Assembly: GCA_001599715.1 (NCBI GenBank)
Contig: BCHU01000001.1
Span: 1 to 64,000, forward strand
DNA: 64,000 nt
Direction of reading: 5' to 3'
From: Phaeotremella fagi
Taxonomy: Eukaryota > Basidiomycota > Tremellomycetes > Tremellales > Phaeotremellaceae
Under the pieces are notes generated by a model. It had not been told where the DNA came from. It saw only the letters and a list, made by a program, of their open reading frames with translations, and did not search any database. Shown piece by piece: positions 35,114-46,397 of the stretch. How positions within the stretch are numbered: the stretch's first letter is position 1; every line of letters begins with the position of its first letter. The translations under genes and the position numbers were made by a program.

Positions 35114-37101
35114 TCAACGTTTCGAGAGAGTAAGTCCCCAGACACCAGTCGCCGCTTGAAATTTCTTCTCCCATTCTGGAAGGACTGGAGTCCTGACTTT
35201 TTGGCCAGAACAACCCATAGCACTAGGTGAGATCTTGTACCTCTGAACTACCAAAGCAATGAAGCATGTGAATTCTGTTTCTGCCAATTGACGACCTACA
35301 CATCTTCGCGGACCGAGTGAAAAACCACAGAATCCAGCTTGTTGATCGTCCCTACCGATCTTCGTGTAACGACCAGGATCGAATTTGTGTGCATCGACCC
35401 AGTGGAAAGGATTGGTCTGAGCTGCTGTTAAATCTATCGCAATCTCTGCACCTTTGGGGATAAATTGCACTTTGCGATCGATGTAACCATCAGAAGACCA
35501 GGTAGTGAAAGGAATTGTGGTGTCTTCAGCAGCTCTTTTCTTGATAAAAACGACCGGTTCATGGAGGCGTAAAGCTTCGAGTGCAGAGCCAAGACATAAC
35601 GTCAATTTTGACGAATGTTGGAACGCTAGAAGGACTGTCAGAGCGAGTCTTCACTTAAGTATGATACACTTACTGGGAATCTCAGACCCACAGACCTCTT
35701 GAATTTGGTTGAACACTTTATCTTGCCAGTCTGGGTTGATAGCCAAATAGGCAAGAGCGGCAGAGAGTGTGTAGCCTGTTGTGGCTCGTCCGGCTCTAAA
35801 GGTAGATAAGCAGTAATCGTGATCAACAACGGAAGTTACTTACAGTAGAAGTGTGACTACAAAGAGGATCCAGTCAGTGGATGTATCCGATACAAGCAAA
35901 GAGCTTACAAGTATTGGCGATCAACTCGGGGTCTTCAAACACCGCTTTCTCGTCCTGGGAATCAGAAATCTGAGCTAGAGTTACCATGGCGCCAAGAAGG
36001 TCTGTTCGTTCCTCTGGTTGAACATTTGATTCACGTTTCTCTTCAAGGAGTCGTAACATGTGTGCCAGAAACGTTTCGCGGTCAACGCGCAGCTTTTGGA
36101 GACTGGTGTTTCAGTAAGATTGCGCATAAGAGCTTGCTTACCTCTTGATTGGAAGGAATTGCATCCACTATGAATGTTAGTAACTTGAGACATCAGTTGC
36201 ACTTACTCTTGGAATTACTGCTTGAGCTATTAAACCTTTATCCATCGCATGTATAGATTCGTTGAATGTCACTGTAACATTAGTATGTGCAATCTTAAGA
36301 ATGCGTACTTTCCCCTTCGCCTGCCCACTCCACTTTCCAAGGTAGTTCAACCCCAAATATCGAGCGTCCAAGGACGAGTAAACTGACCTGAGACAAGTCA
36401 AAAAGGTAACAAATAAATACATACCCTTTCCATCGCTGAAATTAGATCAGCAAGCTGGCCTCCATGCGCGAGATGTTCACTTTCACAAAGCATGTTGAAA
36501 GTCTCGGAGGTGATTTTCCAGGTATTAGCGAGGACATTCTCATTGAAACACTCTTGAACAAGTTTTCGGTAACGTTCCCAGACAGGACTTGATACGCTGA
36601 CCAGATTCGGTCCATAGATGTTGATAGCTTGGGTTCTAGTCGAGTCAGTTGGTTTCGGGAACAAGTTGACATCGGAACTGATATAAGCAATGGTTTGCGG
36701 TGAAGCCACGATGAATCGAGGAAGTCTGCTGAAAATATCGGTCGTCACCAACAAATCAGATTGTGCGTTTTCAAATTCTATCATCTCGGTGAGTCTATAT
36801 AGTCCCTCGAAAAAGAAAACTTATTTTGCCAAGGGTCTCTGAGATGGAATTTATAGCTCGGCCATATAATTGGGATGTTTGGTACTTTGGCTCTGAGAAT
36901 AGAGGTGTAGACTTCGAAAACCGAATGGATTCCCGGGGTTTGCGAGAATTTCTGAAAGTCAAAGTCAGCGATGAACGGTGTTTAAACTCGACGTACCATT
37001 CTAAGTCGTACATAGTGAAAGACATGAAGGATGATCCCAAATGTAGCTCGTAAACAGAGAAAGAGCATTGCAGCGAGTAAGTATACCATCTTTGTTTTCA
37101 T
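35114..37101 (-). CDS. Cytochrome P450 monooxygenase
   Basis: A 538-residue ER-anchored haem monooxygenase. Exons (minus): 36997-37101, 36821-36951, 36425-36794, 36309-36387, 36207-36271, 36142-36167, 35909-36102, 35844-35856, 35674-35795, 35114-35625. An N-terminal membrane anchor spans residues 5-30. Conserved parts: WERYRKLVQECFNE (helix C, W-x-x-x-R), the I-helix LLAGRATTGYTL, ExxR as EALR (385-388), DPGRY, and the haem-binding FSLGPRRCVG with the thiolate Cys at about 477. Odd points: the acid normally next to the I-helix Thr (AGxE/DT) is Ala; one exon is only 13 nt; and the second intron would be 26 nt, below the usual size here, so a sequencing error or frameshift at 36795-36820 is possible. 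Substrate unknown. It sits alone among disordered-protein genes. Confidence 0.85.
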
Positions 37102-37777
37102 GATAGCTGGGTAAAAGGTAGACATTGGTGAGAAATGATAGAAGGAGGATACCATCAATAGTATGTGTATTCAGCTCATATATAGGACAGAAATCATTTA
37201 ATTGAGGACACGAATACGGGACTGATAGCGTACATCATGCTTCATCCCTTTTGCGAAGTGATGATGGATGTGCTGTCGGTGCGGAAACGAACTTGTGTGT
37301 GTGTGATGATCGCCGTTTTCTTGCTCAAAGGGAGTCCCTTTGAGTGTTTGAAACGCATCTAGAAGATGATAGAAGATATCTAAAGGTATGTCTCCCTCTC
37401 ATGAAAGGCGAAAAGTGTCTACGTCAACATCAAATTCGGTTTTCTGCGAAGTGGCGTTTCACACAATGATGATCCTTTATCAAAGGATTCTCTGTGTGTT
37501 GAAAGGACATGGGATGTATTAGCATACATTACGAGTACAATGATATTGACAGAAGTATATTAGACACGTTCATGAAGCCTAGCTTTTATATGAGGAAACT
37601 GAATCCGCCAGAGTTTATTGACCTGACAACAGCGAGCAGTGTGGCTGAAGACCCTTTCGTAAAAGTAGTCTGTAGAATTACCAACCATGCATGTACCTGC
37701 TAAAGCATCTACATTTGTAAATACACTCGTATAGCCCACATTGCAAATTAACTACACAAGAATCCCAAACCCATTCC
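37102..37777. other. Intergenic interval
   Basis: 676 bases holding the P450 promoter and the 3' flank of the next minus-strand gene. A GTGTGTGTG tract lies near 37296. No gene is seen. Confidence 0.4.
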
Positions 37778-38932
37778 TCACTGTCCAAAAACCTTTCGTG
37801 AGAACTTTTTAAGAAATTTCCCCTTTGATGAAGACGAATCTTTTTCTTGACGACGCTCACGACGACGATCCCGATGTCTATCTCTGTGAGAGCTATCTGA
37901 ACTTTGATTTTCACCAGAGGATTCGGATTCATGGGGGCTCCCTGTGTACCGTGCCTTACCTTTACCTTTTTCTTTGCGGGTGAATCCACCTTCTGAATGA
38001 TCACTTTCATAGACCTGAGATATTTTTGTCGATTTGGATTTACATGAGGAGGGATTGTCTCTAGTCGATTTCTTTGTGGTGTTATTTCTAGTTTCCTCAT
38101 CGTCGGAAGTATTGTATTCGTTCTGTCGTCTGTATCTGCGATGACTACGATGACTTGAGTCTTTCGAATCACCATTCCCTGCATGATAAGATTGCTTGTC
38201 TTTATCACCACTGTCTTCGTCGTCGTAACTGTAAATACTTGACATTCGATGTCGTCTTCTCCGTTCAGGTTTGGATGTGAGTGGCTGAGATGTTTGTCGA
38301 GAAGGACGAAAATTGCTTGTTTCTGCTATTCTTTCCCTGTCTGTAGATTCTAATCTAGACGCTTCTGTCTGTGCGGTCTTCCGCTCAGCTTCTTCTTGTC
38401 TTTGTACCTCTTTCCTAGCCCTTCTCAGTCTAGCTGCTTCTTCTCTAGCTGCTTCCTTCTCAGCCGCCTTTCTCTCAGCTTCTTCTCGTCTCTCTGCCTC
38501 CCTCCTAGCCGCCTCCTTCTTCGCTTCTCTCTTTCTTGTCCTTTCCAACTCTGCAGCCTCCCTGATTTCCATCTCCCTCTGCGCTGCTTCTCGCTCCGCC
38601 GCTTCCTTCCTCTCCTGCTTCTCCATCGCCTTTTGCCTTTTCTCTGCTGCCTTCCTTCTCAGCTCCCTCTCAACCCCTTCCCTCTCCTTTGCTCTCTTTC
38701 TTTCTTTTTTCTCCCTCTCCTCACGCTTTTTTTGATTGACCCACTCTGGAGAACCATAAAATTCGGACGGAACATAGCTCTCAGCATTGAATTCAGATTT
38801 TGATGTTGCCTTCGAATTATCATCACCTATAGAAATCAAAACCACGGCTTCACTGGAATCTGATTCTGCATCGTAATGATAACGAGAACTTGTCCCGGTA
38901 GTTTTTCCTGATTTTGAATCTCGTTTGCCCAT
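37778..38932 (-). CDS. Charged coiled-coil protein with Arg/Ser-rich tail
   Basis: A 384-residue single-exon protein starting MGKRDSKSGK. After an acidic N-terminus (to about 60), residues 67-215 form one long, very highly charged helix (A/E/K/R-rich, e.g. REAERREEAERKAAEKEAAREE), predicted as a coiled coil or single alpha-helix. The last 160 residues are Ser/Arg/His-rich and end KGKFLKKFSRKVFGQ. The basic-aromatic ending is reminiscent of KKKVFGIFRK at the end of the protein encoded at 31794-33595. The open frame extends 15 codons further upstream to an in-frame ATG at 38977; I prefer 38932. Function unknown. Confidence 0.65.
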   Translation of the reverse strand: MGKRDSKSGKTTGTSSRYHYDAESDSSEAVVLISIGDDNSKATSKSEFNAESYVPSEFYGSPEWVNQKKREEREKKERKRAKEREGVERELRRKAAEKRQKAMEKQERKEAAEREAAQREMEIREAAELERTRKREAKKEAARREAERREEAERKAAEKEAAREEAARLRRARKEVQRQEEAERKTAQTEASRLESTDRERIAETSNFRPSRQTSQPLTSKPERRRRHRMSSIYSYDDEDSGDKDKQSYHAGNGDSKDSSHRSHRRYRRQNEYNTSDDEETRNNTTKKSTRDNPSSCKSKSTKISQVYESDHSEGGFTRKEKGKGKARYTGSPHESESSGENQSSDSSHRDRHRDRRRERRQEKDSSSSKGKFLKKFSRKVFGQ

Positions 38933-39225
38933 TACGAAAATGACTGTAGTATTACTGCGGAAGAATAAAAGTTCCACTGTGCAGAACAGAATTTAGAAAC
39001 CTGCATTGTCATCACTATTCACCACGTTGGTATTGTGTCTATTACTTCAAAGGAGATGTTCCTTTGGTGAAGGCCTCATTTCGGAGTATCAAGTAAAGTC
39101 TCTCTTCCACCTCATCCTCATGCTCATACTTTATGAGGATTTGTTGTGACAGGGCATTGTATTTCAGAGAGAATTTCCTACAAACATACAGTATATACAT
39201 TGGTTTATCAAACTTCCATCAACCA

Positions 39226-40101
39226 TTACCGTTCATGGGACCGACCTCTTCGCATTTGCCTTCTTCCACTCTTTTCTTGCCACCTCTTCTTTTCTCTTAT
39301 TGTTCTATGAGTATCATGATCATCACCAACTCCATCCTCAGCATAAGCAGGTCGCGAAACACGTCGACTCCTCGGTTCAGGTGAATGATCTTCGAATACC
39401 TGAATACGATCCCTCTCGTCATCCCTTTTCCTCACGTTCTCGTACTCCTCCTCCTTCTTATTATTATCATCATCATCATCATCATCATCATCAGAAAAGT
39501 TAACTCGTTCCGGAGGATATTGTCTTGAAGACCTGGAACTACGAGGTTCAACAGTAACAATACGAGGTGTCGTATTCCTGGCAAATCTCTGTTCCGGCCC
39601 TACATCCACTATATCATACTCTGGTTCTGAACTAGACGGATAAGTTCTTGAACGAGTTGGATGATCACTTGAGCTTTCCCTGATAGACCGTGAGCGATAT
39701 GTGGGCTGGGGATGTTGAAACTCGGAATAGCGTCGACTTGCGGTAGCCCTACTACTCTCAGCTGGGTATGGTTGTTGGGATAAGTTGATTCTTTCGTGGT
39801 TGATCCTACCACGAACTCTGTCTACCATTTCCCGAGTATGGCGTTTATCCGCCTCGTCGAGATATCCGTCGTTTGAATGCGAACGTGACCGTCTGGTGTA
39901 TGTGTCTCCACCATTTGTTGTTGATCTATGCAATTCAGGACGACTAGATGATGACCTCGAAGGGATGTAAACATATCCAGAGGGTATACTGTTAACATCT
40001 TTTTCTGCCCGTCTCTTGTGACTGGAAGGTGAACTTTTACGACTCTTCGATTTATCTTTGAATTCGATTTTTCCACCGAAAATACTTGACCATTTAGGCA
40101 T
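39226..40101 (-). CDS. Arg/Ser-rich disordered protein with poly-Asp run
   Basis: A 291-residue single-exon protein starting MPKWSSIFGGKIEFKDKSKSRK. Arg/Ser/Pro/Tyr-rich throughout with short SRS and RSRS pieces. An ATC trinucleotide repeat (39465-39492 on the + strand) encodes a run of Asp near residue 205, followed by NNKKEEEYEN. The C-terminus is strongly basic (RTIREKKRWQEKSGRRQMRR). No domain is recognised. It is the last of four minus-strand disordered-protein genes flanking the P450. Confidence 0.65.
   Translation of the reverse strand: MPKWSSIFGGKIEFKDKSKSRKSSPSSHKRRAEKDVNSIPSGYVYIPSRSSSSRPELHRSTTNGGDTYTRRSRSHSNDGYLDEADKRHTREMVDRVRGRINHERINLSQQPYPAESSRATASRRYSEFQHPQPTYRSRSIRESSSDHPTRSRTYPSSSEPEYDIVDVGPEQRFARNTTPRIVTVEPRSSRSSRQYPPERVNFSDDDDDDDDDNNKKEEEYENVRKRDDERDRIQVFEDHSPEPRSRRVSRPAYAEDGVGDDHDTHRTIREKKRWQEKSGRRQMRRGRSHER
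39465..39492. repeat. ATC trinucleotide repeat in coding sequence
   Basis: About nine ATC units in a row encode Asp on the minus strand. The repeat is visible directly and likely to vary in length between strains. Confidence 0.85.
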
Positions 40102-40346
40102 TTTTGTGAAAAACTTGCAAATGGGGGGTGAAAGTAGTTAACAGGTATTCAGTTATCTTAATTCTCAACGTAGCTTATCGTTGAGAAAGAAAAGTCACTG
40201 ACAAAGTGCGCACACATCCTTTGTCTTCTGCTTGCTGTGCATATCATGTCAGAAGCGACATGTCTTCCAGTAGAAGACGAAAAAGTAGATAGCTCAACAG
40301 ATATTTAATGACATTTTCGGAAGTAAAATAAATTACGATCGACTTC

Positions 40347-43300
40347 TCAACTATCTTCGTCGGCTTTTAGAGCATCTTCGGCCAATTTCTTGGCGATATC
40401 ATCCAACTCCATCTCCTGGATGACGACTTTAGCTCCAATAGGTGCTTTCTCCTCTTTGACTTCATCTTCACGTTTCCCCTGTTGATCCTCTGCACCACCG
40501 TGCCATCCACCTTCATCTTCTACTTCAGCCGTGACTTGGGGTGCACCAGCGTCTAATCCCACGGGAGCTCTGGTGTCTTCTGGAATTTCGGCGTCGGACA
40601 CTAAAGTAGCTTCTGGACCTGCTTCTGTAGATTCTAGCATCTGTACTTCGTATGCGGGTCCAACTGGTGCCATTGTCTTCTCTTCGGGTATTTCTTGTAG
40701 GCCTTCGAAAACGTTCTGAATGGGTACAGGTGCTTCCTCCTAGAATCCACGTGTCAGTTATAGATATCTACAGGTGACACGATACGTACAGCAGCAGTCG
40801 TAGCAGAAAGATCATTCTTGTCATTGAGGATAGGGACAAAACCATTGTAATCACCGATGTTTTGATGGAAATCAGCACTGCCGAACTTCAGTCTCTTTAT
40901 CAACCACTCAATAAACCCACTCACCAACTGAAATCCCAAGTTTTCAACCATTTCGCCTTTTCACATTTAGCTTGAGTCCATTGACCACCGTAAGCCAAGG
41001 GACTGAAATATGCATAAGACCAAATAGCCAAAATGAGGATCATAGCGCCAATCTGAATTCGGGTACGAGGCCGAAGAACTGAAGTGATGTAGTCGAACAC
41101 AGCGCAGAAGCATAGAATAGCGAAGTACAAGGCTGGGAAGTAATGATGTAAGAAAAGTTGACGTTGCATGAGGAAGAATGGGAGGTAGTGTAGAGCCCAA
41201 GATAGGACAAGGTACCCGCACACTTCGTCGTAGAACGCGATTTTGGCTAGGTTTGTCAGTCACACATGCATCAGTAAAGACTTACGTTGATATAAATCTC
41301 TGAATCCACGTTTCTCTCTCAAGATGAAAAGTGCTCTCATTCCAAGGTAAAGAACAACGGCCATACTACTAGACCACCAGATAACAGGATTACCAGTCAA
41401 GTAAACTTGTTTATGATCTTTGACCCAGAAATTGATACCACGTCTTAATCTTGGCCAACTTCCTGGTCTGGAGTCATAAGCGTGTCTATCGGTGAGACCA
41501 GCGTTGGTTCGCCACATGACAGCTTGAAGTTCGAAGAATTTTTCAAAGAATGTTGGTTTTTGATAATTGACCTTTTCAGCATCGGGTGGTACTGAAAGAA
41601 TGTCAGTTATTGTACCCTGAGATATTCATAACTTACATTGAGGATGGCTGTTGGTTTCGATGTACCACAAAGAGTTCTCCCAGGTTGGATTCTTGTTACA
41701 AGTAACTTCTTGTTGTTCGAAACCCCATTCTGGAAGCTTGACTTTGTGGGAAAACAAATAGCATCCGGTCATAGCGTGGCGAAGTCTGAATTGCGATCGA
41801 AGAGTACGAAGATGGTATCGGGCTTGTTTATCTGCTCTACCCCTGGTTTTGCGGTCGATCTCAACGACGAAATCGTCATTAGCATCACCGGCAAATCTAC
41901 AACATCGTTAACCTCGCTCAAGGTCCGGCTTACCCATCGAAACCGTATCCTGACACTTCGTTCTGGAAGTCAACTTCACTGACGGGTGGTCTAATGTCGT
42001 GACTGTGTAAACGCTTGTTGGAAATGACGTGTTCCAAACGAATCTTAGTTCCAGTCATGACATGTTGGAATGGTAGATCATCCCATGGATACGAAACTGG
42101 TCCATCAGGAGCGGAAGCATTGGTGATTCGCCAAACGTTGTTTTCATCTTTGTGTGGATAAAGGGTAATTTGTTGTTCTAAAAACGGAGTTAGGGAACGT
42201 CAGAGATCGTGAAAAGAGAGCCTACGCAAAGATCCGCCAGGGTATGCGTGTCCATGAGAATGCAGATAGCCACCTTGGGTGTGGACATGACGGATAGAAA
42301 CGAGAGAACCCAAACCGACATCTAATCATATCAGCTGAGGCAATTTACCAAACCCACCAGCCAATGTATCTTCCATGCCATGACCTGAAAGAGTATGTTG
42401 AAACTCTGAACTCATGAATCCGTCACCTTCTCCAGAACTATTCAGAATCCAGAAATGAATTTGGAACATGAACATGTAGAAAACAGTTGGGACTATAATC
42501 AAACACAACGTCCTAGCTGCAAAATGTCTCGCCCACATCCTAGGAGTGACCTTTAAGTTTCCCAACAGTAACCAAAGTTGTCGAAGTGTTCCTAAACCGA
42601 CAGCCGCGATTGTGAACAACCCAACCCATTTACAACTAACCACTGCACCCAAGCTCAAACCTGTCAATGTAAGATTTGTCCACCATGTCTTGGTGAATGC
42701 AAGTCCTTCAGAGTCGTCATTGGAGAATCTGACCCAGAAATATGTAGTAAGAGCGGTGAAGAATAATAAGAAAGAGTCGAGAAGGATGAGTCTTGACTGG
42801 GTGATGAGACCGTTTTCAAAGGTGACAAGCAAAGCTCCGAGTAAAGCGGCAGAAAGAGATAGTCGAAGAGCAATGAGTGTGAGGAATGTTAATGGAATCA
42901 AAGCCAGACCAAGGAGAGCAGGAAAGGCTCTCATGGTGATGTAAGGCACAGCAGGCTCGATGTAATCCCTTTTCCAAGTCAGACATACGTTCACAATGGA
43001 AGAATTCACTCACTTTCCAATATCCTTGAAATCAAAATTACCATCAAATCCACCTATCCAAGCTGACAGAGTAATCAGCATCTTCGCCAACGGAGGATGT
43101 ACATCCATGAAGAATTTGTGTTTGAGATATTTAGAAGCGAAACCACCGAAATGTACTTCATCGAAGCTAAATCAACGATCAGCTCCAGCACATTTGACAA
43201 AGGAATGCTGCTTACACAACGCTAGTAGGATGACTGATGTGGTGGAACCTCACAAAGAAACCTAGTAACGAAATAGCGGATAATATCACCCATTCTCGTT

Positions 43301-43529
43301 TCTTCAATCCAACTATCGTCCCAGCTCTGTTAGCTCTTCTTCGTCCACCGAAAGCAGGTCCAGACCTAGATGGCCAAGTTGACGGATCACGTTCTCGTAG
43401 TTTTGCGTCAGCGTCGGCTTCCGCTGTTATCTTGCTAACTTGAGGAGCTGATGGGAGGGATGCTGGTTGAGCTGCAGGACTACGTCGAGCTGTCAGACCA
43501 GCTGCAGGGGGAGGGGAGAGGGATGGCAT
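40347..43529 (-). CDS. PMT1: Protein O-mannosyltransferase, PMT1 subfamily
   Basis: A 928-residue ER membrane enzyme that transfers mannose from dolichyl phosphate mannose to Ser/Thr of secreted proteins. Exons (minus): 43216-43529, 43014-43166, 42358-42968, 42226-42321, 41934-42177, 41637-41896, 41286-41591, 40925-41246, 40790-40877, 40347-40739. The catalytic Asp-Glu is in [15 protein letters not shown] (D107, E108). [13 protein letters not shown] follows. MIR repeats (about 390-600) include [15 protein letters not shown] and [33 protein letters not shown] is PMT1-specific in character, as is [15 protein letters not shown]. The C-terminal extension after WDFSC is acidic with repeats of PVG and EDE; yeast Pmt1 also has an acidic tail. 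It would pair with a PMT2-type partner outside this window. Confidence 0.92.
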
Positions 43530-44041
43530 GGTTGGATAGGAGGCTGTGTCCGCAGTTGATGGTTTGAGCCTCGAGATGCTCTGAAAGAGCTATCTGAGTG
43601 AATTTTTTTCTGTCCGAGATGAAGTTACTGCTATCCTTGACGATTCTACCCAGTAAATGCTGCTGAAATGAATGATTTTATGATGTATTTTGTTGTATTT
43701 TTCAAGCGAATTGAGTCTATTTTTGTTGATTTGAATTGAATGCATTTAGACGTGTCAACTCCACGCGACTGAATGGGGGGACTGAATAAATAGCTTAATA
43801 TAAATCAAAAGTGGCTCGCCACTTTTACTTTGAGCCTTCTTCCGATCTTATCATCCTCCTAACTAAAGTAGAATGCAAAGTCGTCGGCCAAAGAGAAGAT
43901 ATGTTGAGGACAGGAAGCATACATTCTTCTATCGAAGGCGTCTCTTTGTGGTGTGCACGTTCAATATCTGAATGTGAAGCTTTCCCTTCCGATTTCTCAG
44001 TTGCACTCTTCAACCTTCAATCACTACGAACAACGATTATC
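43530..44041. promoter_or_regulatory. Divergent promoter region
   Basis: 512 bases between PMT1 (-) and the first gene of the 44-48 kb family (+). An open frame upstream of 44042 has an ATG near 43900 that could extend that gene N-terminally. AT-rich around 43680-43740. Confidence 0.45.
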
Positions 44042-44685
44042 ATGTCAACATTTTTAGGTTTACCTGTAGGAAAAAGTACACTTCATATCACAAATGATCT
44101 TGGTATAGCTATTCGTTCGGAGATCATCTGTCCTGAAATGGATGCTGAGACGCTGCTCAAATCCAGAGCGGACACAGTTAGACTAATTTGCAGAACATAT
44201 CGACTCCCTGCGAATAGTAAGTACACACAATCAGGTCTTCTTCAGATAAAACTTACAGGAACTGCTATCTAGATGTCATCCCTACCAAAGACAGCGATGT
44301 CGACCAAGTCATTCGACTTCATTCTGGGTTGTTGTACGATCTCAAAGGCACACCTGGGGATTTCAGCCAACCTCTAGAAGAATGGGTAGATACTGTAGAT
44401 GGTAGTAAGAAGTTCATTCAATCAATTTGTGCGGCGGTACAACACTGTTGTTCAGAAGGATATCTGTTCGAATCTACCATCTTACAAACCGTCCAAAGTC
44501 ACGAGAACGCCATGAACGGTCAAATTCAAGCGTTGGAATATCTTTCTGATTTTGTAAAAGAAGCGACTTATGAACACGACGTCAGAGAAAGACTTTGGAA
44601 AAGTTTGGTCAATAAATCAAGATCGGAGAGTTGTAGGTGGGTCAGTCTTAGGGACACTGTTCTCATTATGGTAAGTAGGGATTAA
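44042..44685 (+). CDS. Unassigned protein, 44-48 kb family member A
   Basis: A 195-residue protein in exons 44042-44216 and 44273-44685, joined in phase 1 by a 56-nt intron (GTAAGT donor, TATCTAG acceptor). It starts MSTFLGLPVGKS. After RTYRLPAN (the intron position) comes an all-helical-looking domain with GQIQALEYL, which aligns in layout with VQIQSLHKVW and SQVDAMKEVW of the next two genes. The gene ends just after a second GTAAGT at 44671, so a further exon is possible; the unspliced end (VSRD) is used here. An earlier in-frame ATG near 43900 is an alternative start. No known domain. Confidence 0.55.
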
Positions 44686-45169
44686 AGTGGGTGGTGAAAA
44701 AGCAGTTTTGATTGGTGACGGAGGAAGGGACATGTCGAAGAAGGTAGTTCCAATATTGATACCCGATGACGAGATTGAAATATGAAACACCGCATTTATA
44801 TTTTCAGTGCCAGCCCCAGTAAATCTAATATGATCAAGTGAAGTTGACGAGGAAACATTCTTTGTTCCCCTATGTAACAATGATACTCTCGTCAATATTC
44901 CCTAAAGATGTGAAATTCTGTCGAGCACGATCATTACAGCAAAACTTGATCTGAAAATCTGAAGGCCCTTTCAAGAAAGTGGAGCAAAGGCCTTCTGAAG
45001 ACATTGGAGATCCTTTCTGCGACTTCGAGAGAAGGCAACGCTGAATGTGAAAGAATATTCCAAGGGAAAGTAATAACCCCCCTTCCTCATTCTTTCCCTC
45101 TCTTTCTTTCTAATAACTGCATATTTCTTAAACAGTTCTATCATCAACAAACACACACCACAAACGAAT
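44686..45169. other. Intergenic interval
   Basis: 484 bases. Pyrimidine-rich near 45085-45110, consistent with the promoter of the gene at 45170. No gene is seen. Confidence 0.4.
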
Positions 45170-46397
45170 ATGGGCAAACTCGATCGTAAAAACGCCAAAA
45201 GACACCTGCATGAAGACACAGCTGCACTATCCGTAGCAGACTTCCTTTCCACCTTGTCGACTAAACCAAAGTCCTTCCCCAGGGGTTCAGAACCAATTTC
45301 AAAAATCGTAAATGATGTCGAAACTTATGACAGAGCAGTTGAAAATAGTTCATGGATGACTTTTTGTCAACTGTACAGTTTGACAGAAGCAAGTGAGTTA
45401 TCCACTTCATTTTTTCTAGACAACTAATCCAAAAAAGATTTCTCAACCTATGAAGTTTCCGTCAAAGACAACAAGAACACCGAGCAACCGCTACTAGTCA
45501 TGATTGGTCGCTATGCAGCTTCCAGATGTAAAGATTTGATCAAAGGTCGAATTCTCACACAAGACTTTGTAAACACCATTGAGGGTCAAACCCTCCATTA
45601 CACCGCCCATCAAGACATTGTTCAAACGTTTCTCGGCAAACCACTCGACAGAAAACTTCTCGAAAAAGAGAACACCTTTGATCAATGTTTAAAAGTTCAA
45701 ATTGAGTCGCTAAAAAAGGTCTGGGAATTCTGTCACCTCCCAGATACCCCAGTTACGGAACAAGATAAACTCACGGCTGCTAATCTTACCAGACGAATTC
45801 AGAGTCAAAGCCCACGGCAACACCAGTGAATCTCTACTAACCATGATCGGTCGTTATTCAGTATCCCGATACAATGAAACGTTTGGCGGTCGAAATCTTA
45901 CAGAAGCCTTCATCAATACCCTTGAAGGTCAAACTCTCAGACTCACTTCCGTTCACGATGTTACCCAAACGTATCTCGGCAAGCCGCTTGACAGAAGGCT
46001 TCTGGAAAGAGCGAATACCTTCGATAAATGTTTAGAAGTTCAGATTCAGTCCCTCCATAAGGTTTGGGAGCACTGGAAGCTACCAGATATCCCGGTCACA
46101 CATCTCCATACGACCATCGCTTCTATAGTTATAGATCAAAATTGGGGCAATAAGCGAGGATGGGTTGATACATGGTGGGGTTACCAAAGATCCAAAGGGG
46201 GCTACGCGACCCAAAGAGCCGAGGAGACTGAGTCTGAGGATTTTGGTGAAGGTACATCCAAAGGTAAAGAAAAAGAGGAGACAACAACTCTGAGTAAAGA
46301 GGCGACGGATCAAGGTTCACAAAGCGAAAGTGACGAAAGTGATGCCGAGGTTGAATCCAAATTCCCCAATCTTACCGATAGAAGAATGTTGCGTTAA
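45170..46397 (+). CDS. Unassigned protein with tandemly duplicated domain, family member B
   Basis: A 373-residue protein in exons 45170-45392, 45438-45731 and 45793-46397 (preferred model). Intron 1 (45 nt, phase 1) falls after LYSLTEAN, the same position as in members A and C. The second and third exons each encode one copy of a ~90-residue domain: LLVMIGRYAASRCKD...GQTLHYTAHQDIVQTFLGKPLDRKLLEKENTF and LLTMIGRYSVSRYNE...GQTLRLTSVHDVTQTYLGKPLDRRLLERANTF, shown here in pieces. Intron 2 (61 nt, weak GTCACC donor, good CTAAT branch and CCAG acceptor) keeps frame and rebuilds a conserved Tyr codon. If it is not spliced, the protein stops after 204 residues at 45829. The C-terminal tail is acidic. 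Function unknown. Confidence 0.55.
45460..46120 (+). repeat. Intragenic tandem duplication of one exon
   Basis: Unit 1 (about 45460-45775) and unit 2 (about 45805-46110) align base for base over long stretches (e.g. ATGATTGGTCGCTATGCAGC with ATGATCGGTCGTTATTCAGT). The spacing between the two aligned ATGs is 343 nt, not a multiple of three, so an intron must restore frame. Differences are largely at third codon positions, which suggests selection on both protein copies. Confidence 0.8.

Noticed and set aside
44217..44245. A 29-nt intron in family member A
   Set aside because: A 56-nt intron from the same GTAAGT donor to the TATCTAG acceptor also keeps frame and has a normal size.
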